Source: Candidatus Nanopelagicales bacterium | Lineage (GTDB): Bacteria > Actinomycetota > Actinomycetes > S36-B12 > UBA10799 | Direction of reading: 5' to 3' | Assembly: GCA_025455985.1 (NCBI GenBank) | Contig: JALOLM010000135.1 | Span: 1-6,727 of the forward strand | DNA: 6,727 nucleotides | Shown here: piece after piece, positions 1 through 6,230 of the stretch | How the letters are laid out: the number at the start of each line of letters is the position of its first letter | Numbering within the stretch: the stretch's first letter is position 1 | The notes under the pieces: generated by a model | The model's input: the letters and a program-made list of their open reading frames with translations, nothing else | Database searches by the model: none | What the model was told of the DNA's origin: nothing | Made by a program: the position numbers and the translations under genes

Positions 1-345
1 GTCAAGGTCCTGAACTACAAACTAGGGAAGGCAGGCTATGGCAAGCCGATCAAGGTCGGCATCGGGATGAGCTACGGCCGGGCCCTCATGATCAAAGCGG
101 GGTTCAACGGCAGCGGTATCGCCGACGTCGTCTACATGGGAGACGTCGTGAACCACGCCGCCAAGTTGGCGGCTCAGGGCAACAACGGCTACGCCGTGCC
201 CCCCATGATGATCGGAGACGTATTCGCAAGCAACCTCAACGACGACAACAGGAAGCTCGTCACCAAAGACTCGGGACGCGAGTGCCACACAGCAAACGCG
301 GTGAACATCGCGATGAACAATTGGTTTGAGGAGAATTGCAGTTGA
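1..345 (+). CDS. Class III nucleotidyl cyclase, C-terminal part (Pycsar-like, 5' end outside window)
   Basis: The gene is open from the left edge and ends at TGA 343-345, giving the last 114 residues of a cyclase homology domain. Visible residues 17-28 (IKVGIGMSYGRA) match the cyclase strand with the G-I-x-x-G pattern. Residues 42-56 (DVVYMGDVVNHAAKL) match the (Y)D-I-W-G-x-x-V-N-x-A-x-R motif. N51 is the conserved Asn. The base-selecting Asp of adenylate cyclases is replaced by Val (V43 or V44), and the transition-state Arg by K55. The two metal-binding Asp residues would lie upstream and cannot be seen. Known family role: making a cyclic nucleotide from an NTP. The motif variant and the C-terminal WFEENC-like ending resemble cyclases of anti-phage Pycsar systems, which make cCMP or cUMP to activate an effector; this assignment is from recollection and is an inference. 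GC is about 58 % by hand count, visibly lower than the neighbours, consistent with separate acquisition. No effector is evident in the window; it may lie upstream or be the broken frame just downstream. Confidence 0.8.
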   Translation, partial: VKVLNYKLGKAGYGKPIKVGIGMSYGRALMIKAGFNGSGIADVVYMGDVVNHAAKLAAQGNNGYAVPPMMIGDVFASNLNDDNRKLVTKDSGRECHTANAVNIAMNNWFEENCS

Positions 346-490
346 GCAGCGCCTAGCTCAACAAGACGAAGTTGTGGACGGTCTCCGCGATGAGGCATTC
401 TTTCGCGCCGGTTCCTGGGTCACAGCACCACGGTTGTTCGGGACAACCAGCACCTTCTGCGTCTCGGTCTTGCGGCGATCGAGCTCCTGA
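341..490 (+). other. Coding-looking broken frame directly after the cyclase (possible remnant of a partner gene)
   Basis: The frame from 341 to TGA 488-490 reads VEQRLAQQDEVVDGLRDEAF and then continues FRAGSWVTAPRLFGTTSTF before ending in a low-complexity tail. A near-ideal Shine-Dalgarno GAGGAG (328-333) sits 7 bases before position 341, but the codon there is GTT, not a recognised start. Upstream in the same frame only TTG 326 could initiate; the first downstream candidate is GTG 374. From about 463 a second frame reads LGLAAIELLTDQTERAAAVV with strong third-position G/C bias. It runs to about 520 before becoming antisense to the metallopeptidase gene. Together these could be one small gene, coupled to the cyclase and broken by a frameshift near 460. 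I do not recognise the product. It could equally be chance open frame in a 175-base convergent intergenic gap. Confidence 0.2.
432..448. terminator. Small hairpin between convergent genes
   Basis: GGTTGT (432-437), loop TCGGG, ACAACC (443-448): a perfect 6-bp stem in the gap between the plus-strand cyclase and the minus-strand metallopeptidase. There is no T-tract on either side, so a bidirectional terminator is only one reading. It also falls inside the possible remnant frame. Confidence 0.2.
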
Positions 491-520
491 CCGACCAGAC
501 CGAGAGGGCAGCGGCCGTGG

Positions 521-1228
521 TCACGGCGCTTCCCCGAACCACAAGCCGGCACCTCGTTGAGCCAGCTCACGTTTCCGCTCGTCGTAGTCAGGCATCACCC
601 GGGCGAGAAGTTGCCAGAAGGCCGGACCGTGGTGTGCCGCACGCAGGTGGGCCAGCTCGTGCGCCAGGACGTAATCAACGAGCTGCGGTGACAGCTGGAG
701 GGTTGCCCAGTGGATGCGGACGCGACGGCCGGCCGTCGCGCTCCCCCACTTATGGCCAAGGTCAGCAACCTCGATCCCTCCAGGTTCGACGCGCAGCCGC
801 TCGGCCCACGAGCCAACGCGGGGAAGCAGCCAGGTCACGCCACACCGCTGGTACCAGGCGATTAGGTGCATCGGGCCGTTCGAGGCCAGTTCACTGGGCA
901 TTACCAGTCGGCCGCGTTCGAGTCGCACCGGACCATCGGTCCCGGCGAGTTTGAGCCGGTGGCTGCGGCCGAGGTACAGGAAGCCTTCGCCGTCAACGAG
1001 TTCCTTGGTGACCGGCTCGTGCTGAAGCACCTCCTTCTCCGCGAGCCTGCGGTAGACCCAGTCGCGTTTTGAGGCGAGGAATCGCGTCAACTCGTCCGTG
1101 GCGACATCACCAGCCGCCCGTAGACGCAGGGACCCATCGGCCTCGATGGTGAGCTTGGCCTTGCGGCTCGCGCCGCCAGTCTCAACCGGGACACGCAGTC
1201 CATCGAGATGAAGCACGGTGGCACTCAT
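521..1228 (-). CDS. YgjP/SprT-like zinc metallopeptidase (DUF45, M48-type)
   Basis: The product has 235 residues, a normal full length for this family. The zinc site is HELAH at 190-194, with Glu191 as the catalytic base. A third His in AAHHGPAFW (H200) matches the family's HxPxFW ligand. The conserved K/R-WGS element is at 160-163, followed by the usual strand and the L-x-D-Y-V-L-A-HELAH helix. There is no signal peptide or membrane segment, so it should be cytoplasmic. Start ATG 1228 overlaps the hsdR-remnant stop as ATGA and has GGAGG nine bases upstream (plus-strand 1238-1242). Genes of this family are a common last member of type I restriction-modification operons (established context); their role there is not well defined. 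All active-site residues are intact although the R-M genes ahead of it are destroyed. Expression would depend on the hsdM promoter or on a new one. Confidence 0.9.
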   Translation of the reverse strand: MSATVLHLDGLRVPVETGGASRKAKLTIEADGSLRLRAAGDVATDELTRFLASKRDWVYRRLAEKEVLQHEPVTKELVDGEGFLYLGRSHRLKLAGTDGPVRLERGRLVMPSELASNGPMHLIAWYQRCGVTWLLPRVGSWAERLRVEPGGIEVADLGHKWGSATAGRRVRIHWATLQLSPQLVDYVLAHELAHLRAAHHGPAFWQLLARVMPDYDERKRELAQRGAGLWFGEAP

Positions 1229-1545
1229 GGGCGCCTGCCTCCGCCCGCGCGCTGGGCGATCAGTGGCTGATTAGCACGGGCCAGCTCCATGACCTTGTCA
1301 GCGACAACGGCCTGCTCGGCAAAAGGGAACAGGTCACGGTCGTCGAGGGTTTGGATGACGCGCCTGCGCAGCTCGTCCTGGGCGTGCGGATTGTGCCAGA
1401 AGCGGACGAGGCCAGCGTGATCGGCGATGTCGACAACGATCTCCTCGGCGAGGTGGACGATGTCGACGCGGAGGTTGTCGGGCAGGCTCGCGTCGGTGGC
1501 TACCTCGCTCGCCAACAAGCCGTAGAAGCGCGCTACCAGAGGATC
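1225..1545 (-). pseudogene. hsdR: hsdR remnant: C-terminal ~106 codons of type I restriction subunit R
   Basis: From about 1545 down to the TGA at 1225-1227 the frame reads DPLVARFYGLLASEVATDAS and continues through VDIVHLAEEIV, LVRFWHNPHAQDELRR and DKVMELARANQPL. This is the extreme C-terminal helical region of HsdR, which in the intact ~1000-residue protein follows the nuclease and translocase domains. None of the nuclease or DEAD/helicase motifs remains. It has no start codon or ribosome binding site of its own; on its 5' side it runs straight into hsdM sequence in a different frame. The stop overlaps the metallopeptidase start (ATGA), preserving the original operon junction. It cannot restrict DNA. 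Confidence 0.82.
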
Positions 1546-1966
1546 GCAGCTTCTTGTCCGACATCGACGACTGGCCGATGTTGCGGTTGAAGTCGATGTG
1601 CTGCAGCACACCGTCAAGTGACCGGTTGCTGTGCTCCAAGTCTTCCAGCGCCTTGTTGAGGCCGCTGCCGACCGTCTTGTGAAGGTGGTCGCGGATCTGC
1701 TGCCAGCGGGCGCGCTGCGGGACGTAGAACGTGTTGTAGAAGGTCGTCGCCTCGGCTCGCTGCTCAGCCTCCGCTTGGGATCGGCCACGAGCCAACTGGT
1801 CGGCGATGACCTGTCGCTGCTCGGCCCCGAACTGGTCGGAAGCGTACTTCAGGAACAGCATCCCAAAGATGTACTCCTTGTACTCCGAGGCCTCCATGGA
1901 GCCGCGGAGCACGTCAGCGGCAGCGAACAGATGCCGTTCTAGCTGTGGCAACGTCAGGCGAGGCAT
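1544..1966 (-). pseudogene. hsdM: hsdM remnant: N-terminal ~141 codons of type I methyltransferase subunit
   Basis: Residues 1-141 are the HsdM N-terminal helical domain: LPQLERHLFAAADVLRGSME, then the hallmark YKEYIFGMLFLKYASDQF (29-46), TTFYNTFYVPQRARW (74-88) and HIDFNRNIGQSSMSDKKLR (123-141). Sequence homology stops at about 1544-1546, just before the part that would lead into the AdoMet-binding domain. The methylase core (the FxGxG and NPPF motifs) is absent, so no modification activity is possible. Start ATG 1966 is preceded by AGGAAGGA (plus-strand 1978-1985) with an 11-base gap. The open frame continues to 1334, but its last ~70 residues are out-of-frame hsdR sequence, not a real domain. 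A truncated ~210-residue protein could still be made. Confidence 0.85.
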
Positions 1967-2010
1967 CAGTCGGCTCGTCCTTCCTGGAACACGGCAGTCC
2001 CAGCATGCAA

Positions 2011-2023
2011 GACCAGGGTGGTC
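2011..2023. repeat. Perfect 5-bp hairpin in the hsdM leader, flanked by AGCATG/CATGCT arms
   Basis: GACCA-GGG-TGGTC at 2011-2023. It lies within a wider pair of 6-base inverted arms, AGCATG at 2002-2007 and CATGCT at 2036-2041. It could be an operator or leader structure ahead of hsdM; it is short enough to be chance. Confidence 0.25.
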
Positions 2024-2046
2024 CAGGCGGAGCTACATGCTCTGAA

Positions 2047-2068
2047 CCTATCGGCGAGCACCGACAGG
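2047..2068 (-). promoter_or_regulatory. 8-bp leader hairpin upstream of hsdM
   Basis: CCTATCGG (2047-2054), six-base loop, CCGACAGG (2061-2068). In DNA one pair mismatches. In RNA made from the minus strand, the direction of hsdM, that pair becomes G-U, giving a complete 8-bp stem. It lies about 80 bases before the hsdM start and has no T-tract after it. It may be an mRNA leader structure or a protein-binding dyad. Confidence 0.3.
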
Positions 2069-2085
2069 TTGGCCTAGGCGAGCAC
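2053..2085. repeat. 9-base direct repeat GGCGAGCAC, two copies 24 bases apart
   Basis: GGCGAGCAC occurs at 2053-2061 and again at 2077-2085. The first copy overlaps the 2047-2068 hairpin. The 24-base period would put both copies near the same DNA face, as expected for paired regulator sites, but two copies alone are weak evidence. Confidence 0.25.
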
Positions 2086-2185
2086 TGCTCTGACGGAGTA
2101 CCCGCCCACCATCGTCGCCGGCCACTGAGTCAAGCCGGTCACCCCCTCGTCGGAACCTTGTCCGGAGGTCGATAGCTGGCGTCGC

Positions 2186-2202
2186 GCCCAGACACCTGGG
2201 GC
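2186..2202 (-). terminator. Possible terminator hairpin after the LysM/BTAD gene
   Basis: GCCCAG (2186-2191), loop ACAC, CTGGG plus GC (2196-2202): a GC-rich stem with one bulged base, starting about 16 bases past the stop of the LysM/BTAD gene in its direction of transcription. There is no clear U-tract, which is common in high-GC actinobacteria. If it does not stop transcription, the pilus operon could read into the hsdM remnant and the metallopeptidase. Confidence 0.3.
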
Positions 2203-2218
2203 TTGGATCGAACGGGCA

Positions 2219-5200
2219 TCAGGTCTGAGAGACCGACAGCTCGCGTAGCAGTTCTGAAGTCGCCTCGCCCACTCCTCCATCGGGGTCTACGAGCTCGATC
2301 TGCGCCCGTAGGCGAGCAGACAGGCGGGCGATCTCTTCGGAGTCACCCCTGGCAGCCGCCGCACGGATCGCGTCGCAATGGAGAATCTCCGAGCCAGGTT
2401 CGACGAGGAGTCCCCGGGCAGCGGCGTCCTGGGCCGCGCGAGCGTCTCCGCGACCGAGTTGGAGCACGGACAGCACATGGGCGACGTCGACGACAGCGCT
2501 GACCATCTCCTGGGTGTCCGCCTCGGCCCAGTTGTACGTCGTCGGGTCGATCCCGAGGAATGGGCGGGCGCGGACAAGCGATAGCGCGCGCGCCAGCAGG
2601 TCAGCTCCAACGGGACCGCTGGCGAGGCCCTCGCGGGCAAAGCGAAGGAAGTCGTGCCAGTCGCAACTGACCTCGGCACTCAGCCGATAGTCGCCGTGAT
2701 CTCCCACCAGAGGGAGAAACGGTTGGCCGTCCGGGTCACTGCCGAGCCAATGACGCACGCGGGACACGAAGGAGTTCCGCATTTCCTTTGCGACCCGCCG
2801 ACCGGGCCAGATGGCTTCATCGATCTCGTGCGCACTCGCGCCCGGGTGAAGAGCAAGGTAGGCGAGGAACTCCGTGGCTCGGGCACGCCGATTGCTCGAC
2901 GCTCCTTTCAGCGCCCCCCCGATCTGGACTCGACCGAGGACATTCACTCGCGGGGCTTGACCTCCATCAAACGGCGTGCCGCCATCGCCCGAGACTCCTT
3001 CTGGCGGCGCGGGAAGTGCAGTTAGGACGAGCTGCGCAAGATTCTGGGTCGTGGCGACCTTGCTAGCGTCCTCCTGCTGATCGCTATCTGGCCTTGACGC
3101 CGACGTTTCATATCCAACGTCGCCCGACCTCAGCAACTTGATCAGAGCGCAGTAGTCGTCGATGTTCAGTCGAGGTAGGTCAAGGTTGATACTGAGCGGG
3201 TCAAGCCTCCCCCGACCATCAGAGTCGACCTTAAGATTCCAGCCGCCCTTTGCCCCTTCACCGGTGTCGATGACCGCGATGCCGGACCACGGTGCAGCAT
3301 CGATCGGCGCAGATGCAACAAAGATCTCCGGGGCCCATGTGTCGTGGGCCATGCCACGAGACCGCGCATCATGGAGGTCAATGGCACCCGACTCGGCAAG
3401 GATCGCGGCGACGTTCGTTGTGCGCGCAGGAGCTCGATGCGCCACTTCCTGTTCTGAAGCGCATTGGACCCGACTGGCGTCGCTAACGTCGGCCAACTCG
3501 GTCAGTGATTCGGCGAGCACCAGGGTCGTCCCACCAGTAATGCTGCTGGTTGCCAGCTCCACGGCCAACGCACGAATCACTTCGCTAGCAATGTGGTCCT
3601 CCCCCGCCACGGTCAGCACTCCGGCGGCCTCAAGGTTGAGCAGCACGACGGCGTCATCGGTGACCCCAACCGTGACGAGTGCCGGGTAGGGGTCCGGGAG
3701 GTCACCATCGTTCCGGCCATCGGTGGGCTGGGATCGGTCCAGTCGCCAGGTCCCGTTTCCGACCGACACGAACGGGTCGACGGCATCGCCCGGGTCGTCA
3801 GTCAGCAGCTCGAGGTGAGCCGACGAGATCTTGACCGCCATCACCCTCGGCAAATCTGTGCCGTTCGTGCGGCAGTTGATCGCCAATGCACCGAATGCAG
3901 TTCTGAGGGTCTCAACCGTGACCGGGTCTTGCGCGGCGTGCAACTGTTGTTCGGCGATGGCTGCCCCTCGGTCGGGCAGCGCAATGCGCTCGCCGGGTTG
4001 ACGCAGCCGCTGTTCGTGCCTCCTCCGGCGAGCCAATTCGGCGATGAGCCCAGCCGAGGCGAGCACCGTCATCCCGAGCGCCAGCTGATTCAACGGGAAG
4101 GACGAGTTGTCGAGGTCGTCCGCGCTCGTCGAGGCATCGATCGAATCGGCTGGTTCGTCCGCTCCCGCGCTGGGCGGGGACGGCTGAACTGTTGGACGCT
4201 CGGGTCTGTGCGGCACAGCCGGATCAGATGTTGGAGGGAAGACAGGAGATTTCGGTCCTGGCTGCGGCTGAGTGGTTTGGGCTGCTGAGTCGCTCGCTGG
4301 CAGTCGGAGGACCCATCCGGGGATGAGCACGTCGGGGTCGGCAAGGTGTCCGCCGACGTCCTGCGTTCGTCCTGCGTTGAGTTGGTAGATCTCGCGATAC
4401 CGCCGCGGATCGCCGACGTGCTGTTCGGCGATTCCCCAGAGGGTGTCACCAGGTCGGACGGTGTAGTTGCTCTCCACTACGGGCGCCAGCTCATTCCCTG
4501 CAGCCGGTTCATGCACAACTCCCTGCCGGACACCGGTGGCATCGGGCGGCAACTGCAGTACCCACCCGGGGTAGACCCAGTGTGCATCGGTGAGGGTACG
4601 ACCGTCTGGTTGGGCGCGACCGTAGTTGAGCTTCGCGATCTCGCGGTAGCGGCTGCCCGCACCGAGGTGCTGCTCGGCCAGTCCCCACAGCGTGTCGCCG
4701 CGACGGACTGTGACCGTTCCATGCGGCGTCGTTCGAGCTCGGGCGGCGAGCGCGGTCGGAGACGAGCTCGCGCTGAGGACCGTCTCAGCCTGGGCCCCCA
4801 GGGAAACCCCGTTCGGCGAACGCAGTACACGGGGAATCGGTTCGCCACCGCCCGGAGCCGCGTGCGTGCTTGTGAGGAAGGCTTCTGGAACCTCGTGGAC
4901 CGTTGCGGGACTTGTGGGCAGCGGCTGAACGGTCAGAACCACCGCTGCCGCGGCGACGAGTGTCGAGGCGGCGCGCTGTGGGACACGGAGTAGTGGCAGT
5001 CGTGGGCTGGGCAAGCCTCGGGCGACAGCGACCGCTTCGACCGCGACGCTGACGGTGAAAGCGGCCCACGCCAGCCAGGCGACAACCGCCAGCGCCGTCA
5101 GGAATAGCTGGCCGTCGTCCGGTCCGGTGAGCGCGTCAGAGATCCCAGACCAACTCGGCAGCGCCAGCGATCTGACTGGCGAGACGAGAACAAGGAGGAC

Positions 5201-5353
5201 AGGGATGCCCACCACGAGCGAGGTCAACAGCGCTAAGGCTCCGACGCCCCGGACGACGTCCGCGGCAGTGCGCCGGTGCGCGACCGGTGCAGGGTTAGTC
5301 GCAGTTCCGCTGCGCCGCTTGGAGTGGAGGGGACCGGGAATGTGGGTACTCAT
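2219..5353 (-). CDS. Membrane LysM protein with C-terminal winged-helix/BTAD regulator domain
   Basis: The product has 1044 residues. Membrane helices are predicted at about 33-58, 83-110, 128-146 and 420-440. Two LysM domains lie at about 213-269 (TVRRGDTLWGLAEQHLG) and 297-352 (TVRPGDTLWGIAEQHVG), followed by a Pro-rich linker (355-400). Residues 440-800 form a region I cannot assign. Residues ~801-895 look like an OmpR/SARP-type winged helix (LLxYLALHPG, EIDEAIWPG, SRVRHWLG), and ~896-1042 is a BTAD TPR-like helical domain. LysM binds peptidoglycan or other GlcNAc polymers; BTAD modules occur in transcriptional activators such as AfsR. Positive loops (KRR near the N-terminus, 112-127 and ARRRRHEQRLR at 441-451) predict LysM outside and the DNA-binding part inside. 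Start ATG 5353 overlaps the tadG stop as ATGA, with GGAG seven bases upstream. Its place as last gene of the pilus operon suggests control of pilus or envelope functions; targets are unknown. It could instead be a structural or assembly factor. Confidence 0.88.
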   Translation of the reverse strand: MSTHIPGPLHSKRRSGTATNPAPVAHRRTAADVVRGVGALALLTSLVVGIPVLLVLVSPVRSLALPSWSGISDALTGPDDGQLFLTALAVVAWLAWAAFTVSVAVEAVAVARGLPSPRLPLLRVPQRAASTLVAAAAVVLTVQPLPTSPATVHEVPEAFLTSTHAAPGGGEPIPRVLRSPNGVSLGAQAETVLSASSSPTALAARARTTPHGTVTVRRGDTLWGLAEQHLGAGSRYREIAKLNYGRAQPDGRTLTDAHWVYPGWVLQLPPDATGVRQGVVHEPAAGNELAPVVESNYTVRPGDTLWGIAEQHVGDPRRYREIYQLNAGRTQDVGGHLADPDVLIPGWVLRLPASDSAAQTTQPQPGPKSPVFPPTSDPAVPHRPERPTVQPSPPSAGADEPADSIDASTSADDLDNSSFPLNQLALGMTVLASAGLIAELARRRRHEQRLRQPGERIALPDRGAAIAEQQLHAAQDPVTVETLRTAFGALAINCRTNGTDLPRVMAVKISSAHLELLTDDPGDAVDPFVSVGNGTWRLDRSQPTDGRNDGDLPDPYPALVTVGVTDDAVVLLNLEAAGVLTVAGEDHIASEVIRALAVELATSSITGGTTLVLAESLTELADVSDASRVQCASEQEVAHRAPARTTNVAAILAESGAIDLHDARSRGMAHDTWAPEIFVASAPIDAAPWSGIAVIDTGEGAKGGWNLKVDSDGRGRLDPLSINLDLPRLNIDDYCALIKLLRSGDVGYETSASRPDSDQQEDASKVATTQNLAQLVLTALPAPPEGVSGDGGTPFDGGQAPRVNVLGRVQIGGALKGASSNRRARATEFLAYLALHPGASAHEIDEAIWPGRRVAKEMRNSFVSRVRHWLGSDPDGQPFLPLVGDHGDYRLSAEVSCDWHDFLRFAREGLASGPVGADLLARALSLVRARPFLGIDPTTYNWAEADTQEMVSAVVDVAHVLSVLQLGRGDARAAQDAAARGLLVEPGSEILHCDAIRAAAARGDSEEIARLSARLRAQIELVDPDGGVGEATSELLRELSVSQT

Positions 5354-5796
5354 GTGTCGGCTCCCGTGACACCACGGACCAGTGTGACCTGGGCGTGGCC
5401 GTGCACGGTCATGGAGTTGATTCCGATGATTCCCAAGAAGATCGTCTCGGTTGTGGAGGTGACGGTGACGATGAGGGTGCGTCCGGCATCCGTGACGTTG
5501 ACAGTTCCGTTGACGCCGTTTCGGATGAGGTAGTCCTGAGCTGCGGCAACGGCCGCGCGGGCATCGACAGTCGGAGCGTCACCGGTGATGGCCGCGGGGA
5601 CGTTGATGGCTTGGCCACCGGCTCGGCCAGCTTCAGCGGCCAAGGTGTCAGCGCGCTGGACAGCTCGGACCTTCGCCCCGCCGTCAACAACGAGCCCAAC
5701 CAGCGCAAGGAGGCCCACGACGGAGATGACAAGGAACAGCGTCACCGACCCCGAGTCTGACCGAGGCGGATGCGAAAGCGCGCCGACGGTGGTCAT
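5350..5796 (-). CDS. TadG/TadE-like pilus assembly protein
   Basis: The product is short, 148 residues. A brief polar N-terminus (PPRSDSGS) is followed by one hydrophobic segment at about 19-39 (LFLVISVVGLLALVGLVVDG), then the typical helical stretch AKVRAVQRADTLAAEAGRAG with the R-A-D-x-A-A-x-A-A/G-R pattern of Tad pseudopilin-like proteins. The C-terminal half is beta-rich (VNVTDAGRTLIVTVTSTTET) and ends in an MTVHGHAQVTLV-like strand. It lacks the von Willebrand domain of long TadG proteins, as is usual for the small actinobacterial version. It should be anchored in the membrane with the bulk outside, as a minor pilus or assembly component. Unlike its neighbours, it has Phe rather than Glu at the +5 position after the Gly, so prepilin-peptidase processing is doubtful. 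ATG 5796 overlaps the tadE stop (ATGA); its own stop overlaps the LysM/BTAD start in the same way. Confidence 0.82.
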   Translation of the reverse strand: MTTVGALSHPPRSDSGSVTLFLVISVVGLLALVGLVVDGGAKVRAVQRADTLAAEAGRAGGQAINVPAAITGDAPTVDARAAVAAAQDYLIRNGVNGTVNVTDAGRTLIVTVTSTTETIFLGIIGINSMTVHGHAQVTLVRGVTGADT

Positions 5797-6230
5797 CGCG
5801 ACCTGAACCTGTCGAGGGTGCTTTGCGTCTCCGACGTCAGAGTGCGGCTACCGGGCATACCGGGGACGCTGATGTCGCCCAGCTCGACCGTGCACGACAC
5901 TCGGGCACTGACGTAGGCGGAGCTTCCGACCGGCACGGAGAATCCGGCGGAGTCGACGACCACAACGAGATCGGTGCAGTGCAAGTCCTGGCCGTTGAGG
6001 TTGTCCAGCGCCGCTTGGGTGGCTGCCTGACGTGCGGCTTCCGGCGACCTGGCGAGCGACGCTTCACGTGCGGCCGCGGCGGAGGCCTGTTCGACGGCTC
6101 CACCGGCGATCTCGATGCGCCCGGCGACGATGACCAGTCCGAGCAGGGCGAGGACTGCGGGGGCGAGGATGGTGAGTTCCAGGGTGATGCTGCCGGCGTC
6201 GCGGCGGGCTCGGCTTGTCGCGACGGTCAT
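5793..6230 (-). CDS. tadE: TadE-like pseudopilin
   Basis: The product has 145 residues. The N-terminus reads DAGSITLELTILAPAVLALL: a Gly13 followed by Glu at +5 and a hydrophobic helix (about 14-37), which is the TadE and type IVb pilin signature cut by a prepilin peptidase. Then comes VEQASAAAAREASLARSPEA, the conserved helical region of TadE. The C-terminal part has two Cys (C85 and C113) that could form a disulphide outside the cell, and ends SVPGMPGSRTLTSETQSTLD. TadE proteins are minor pseudopilins needed for Flp pilus assembly (established for Tad systems). Start ATG 6230 overlaps the stop of the upstream tadE-like pseudogene as ATGA. I see no strong Shine-Dalgarno of its own, so it was probably translated by coupling. 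Confidence 0.88.
   Translation of the reverse strand: MTVATSRARRDAGSITLELTILAPAVLALLGLVIVAGRIEIAGGAVEQASAAAAREASLARSPEAARQAATQAALDNLNGQDLHCTDLVVVVDSAGFSVPVGSSAYVSARVSCTVELGDISVPGMPGSRTLTSETQSTLDRFRSR

Larger units (their letters stand above)
1967..2218. other. Intergenic region upstream of hsdM and downstream of the LysM/BTAD gene
   Basis: These 252 bases hold no convincing gene on either strand. They contain the hsdM leader with its ribosome binding site, two hairpins (2011-2023 and 2047-2068), a 9-base direct repeat, and a GC-rich hairpin near the end of the LysM/BTAD gene (2186-2202). A promoter for hsdM is expected here, but I could not place matched -35 and -10 boxes with confidence. 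Confidence 0.6.

Noticed and set aside
213..352. Plus-strand positions 4298-4715 hold near-repeats; direct DNA repeat considered
   Set aside because: The similarity comes from the two LysM domains encoded on the minus strand (start and end here are their residue numbers), an ordinary domain duplication rather than a separate DNA repeat.
517..954. 145-residue plus-strand open frame
   Set aside because: It is antisense to the well-supported metallopeptidase gene, is rich in Arg/Pro/Ser and has no recognisable domain: a GC-driven shadow. Only its first few codons touch the possible remnant frame.
1334..1966. A continuous 210-residue open frame starting with HsdM sequence
   Set aside because: Only its first ~141 residues are HsdM. 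The remainder is hsdR DNA read in the wrong frame, rich in Arg and Pro, so it is not a genuine fused protein.
2128..2133. Minus-strand TTGACT resembling a -35 box upstream of hsdM
   Set aside because: No acceptable -10 box occurs 16-19 bases downstream, so I did not call a promoter.
3593..4288. 231-residue plus-strand open frame
   Set aside because: It lies wholly antisense within the LysM/BTAD gene, between its LysM and winged-helix parts, with no family features and shadow-type composition.
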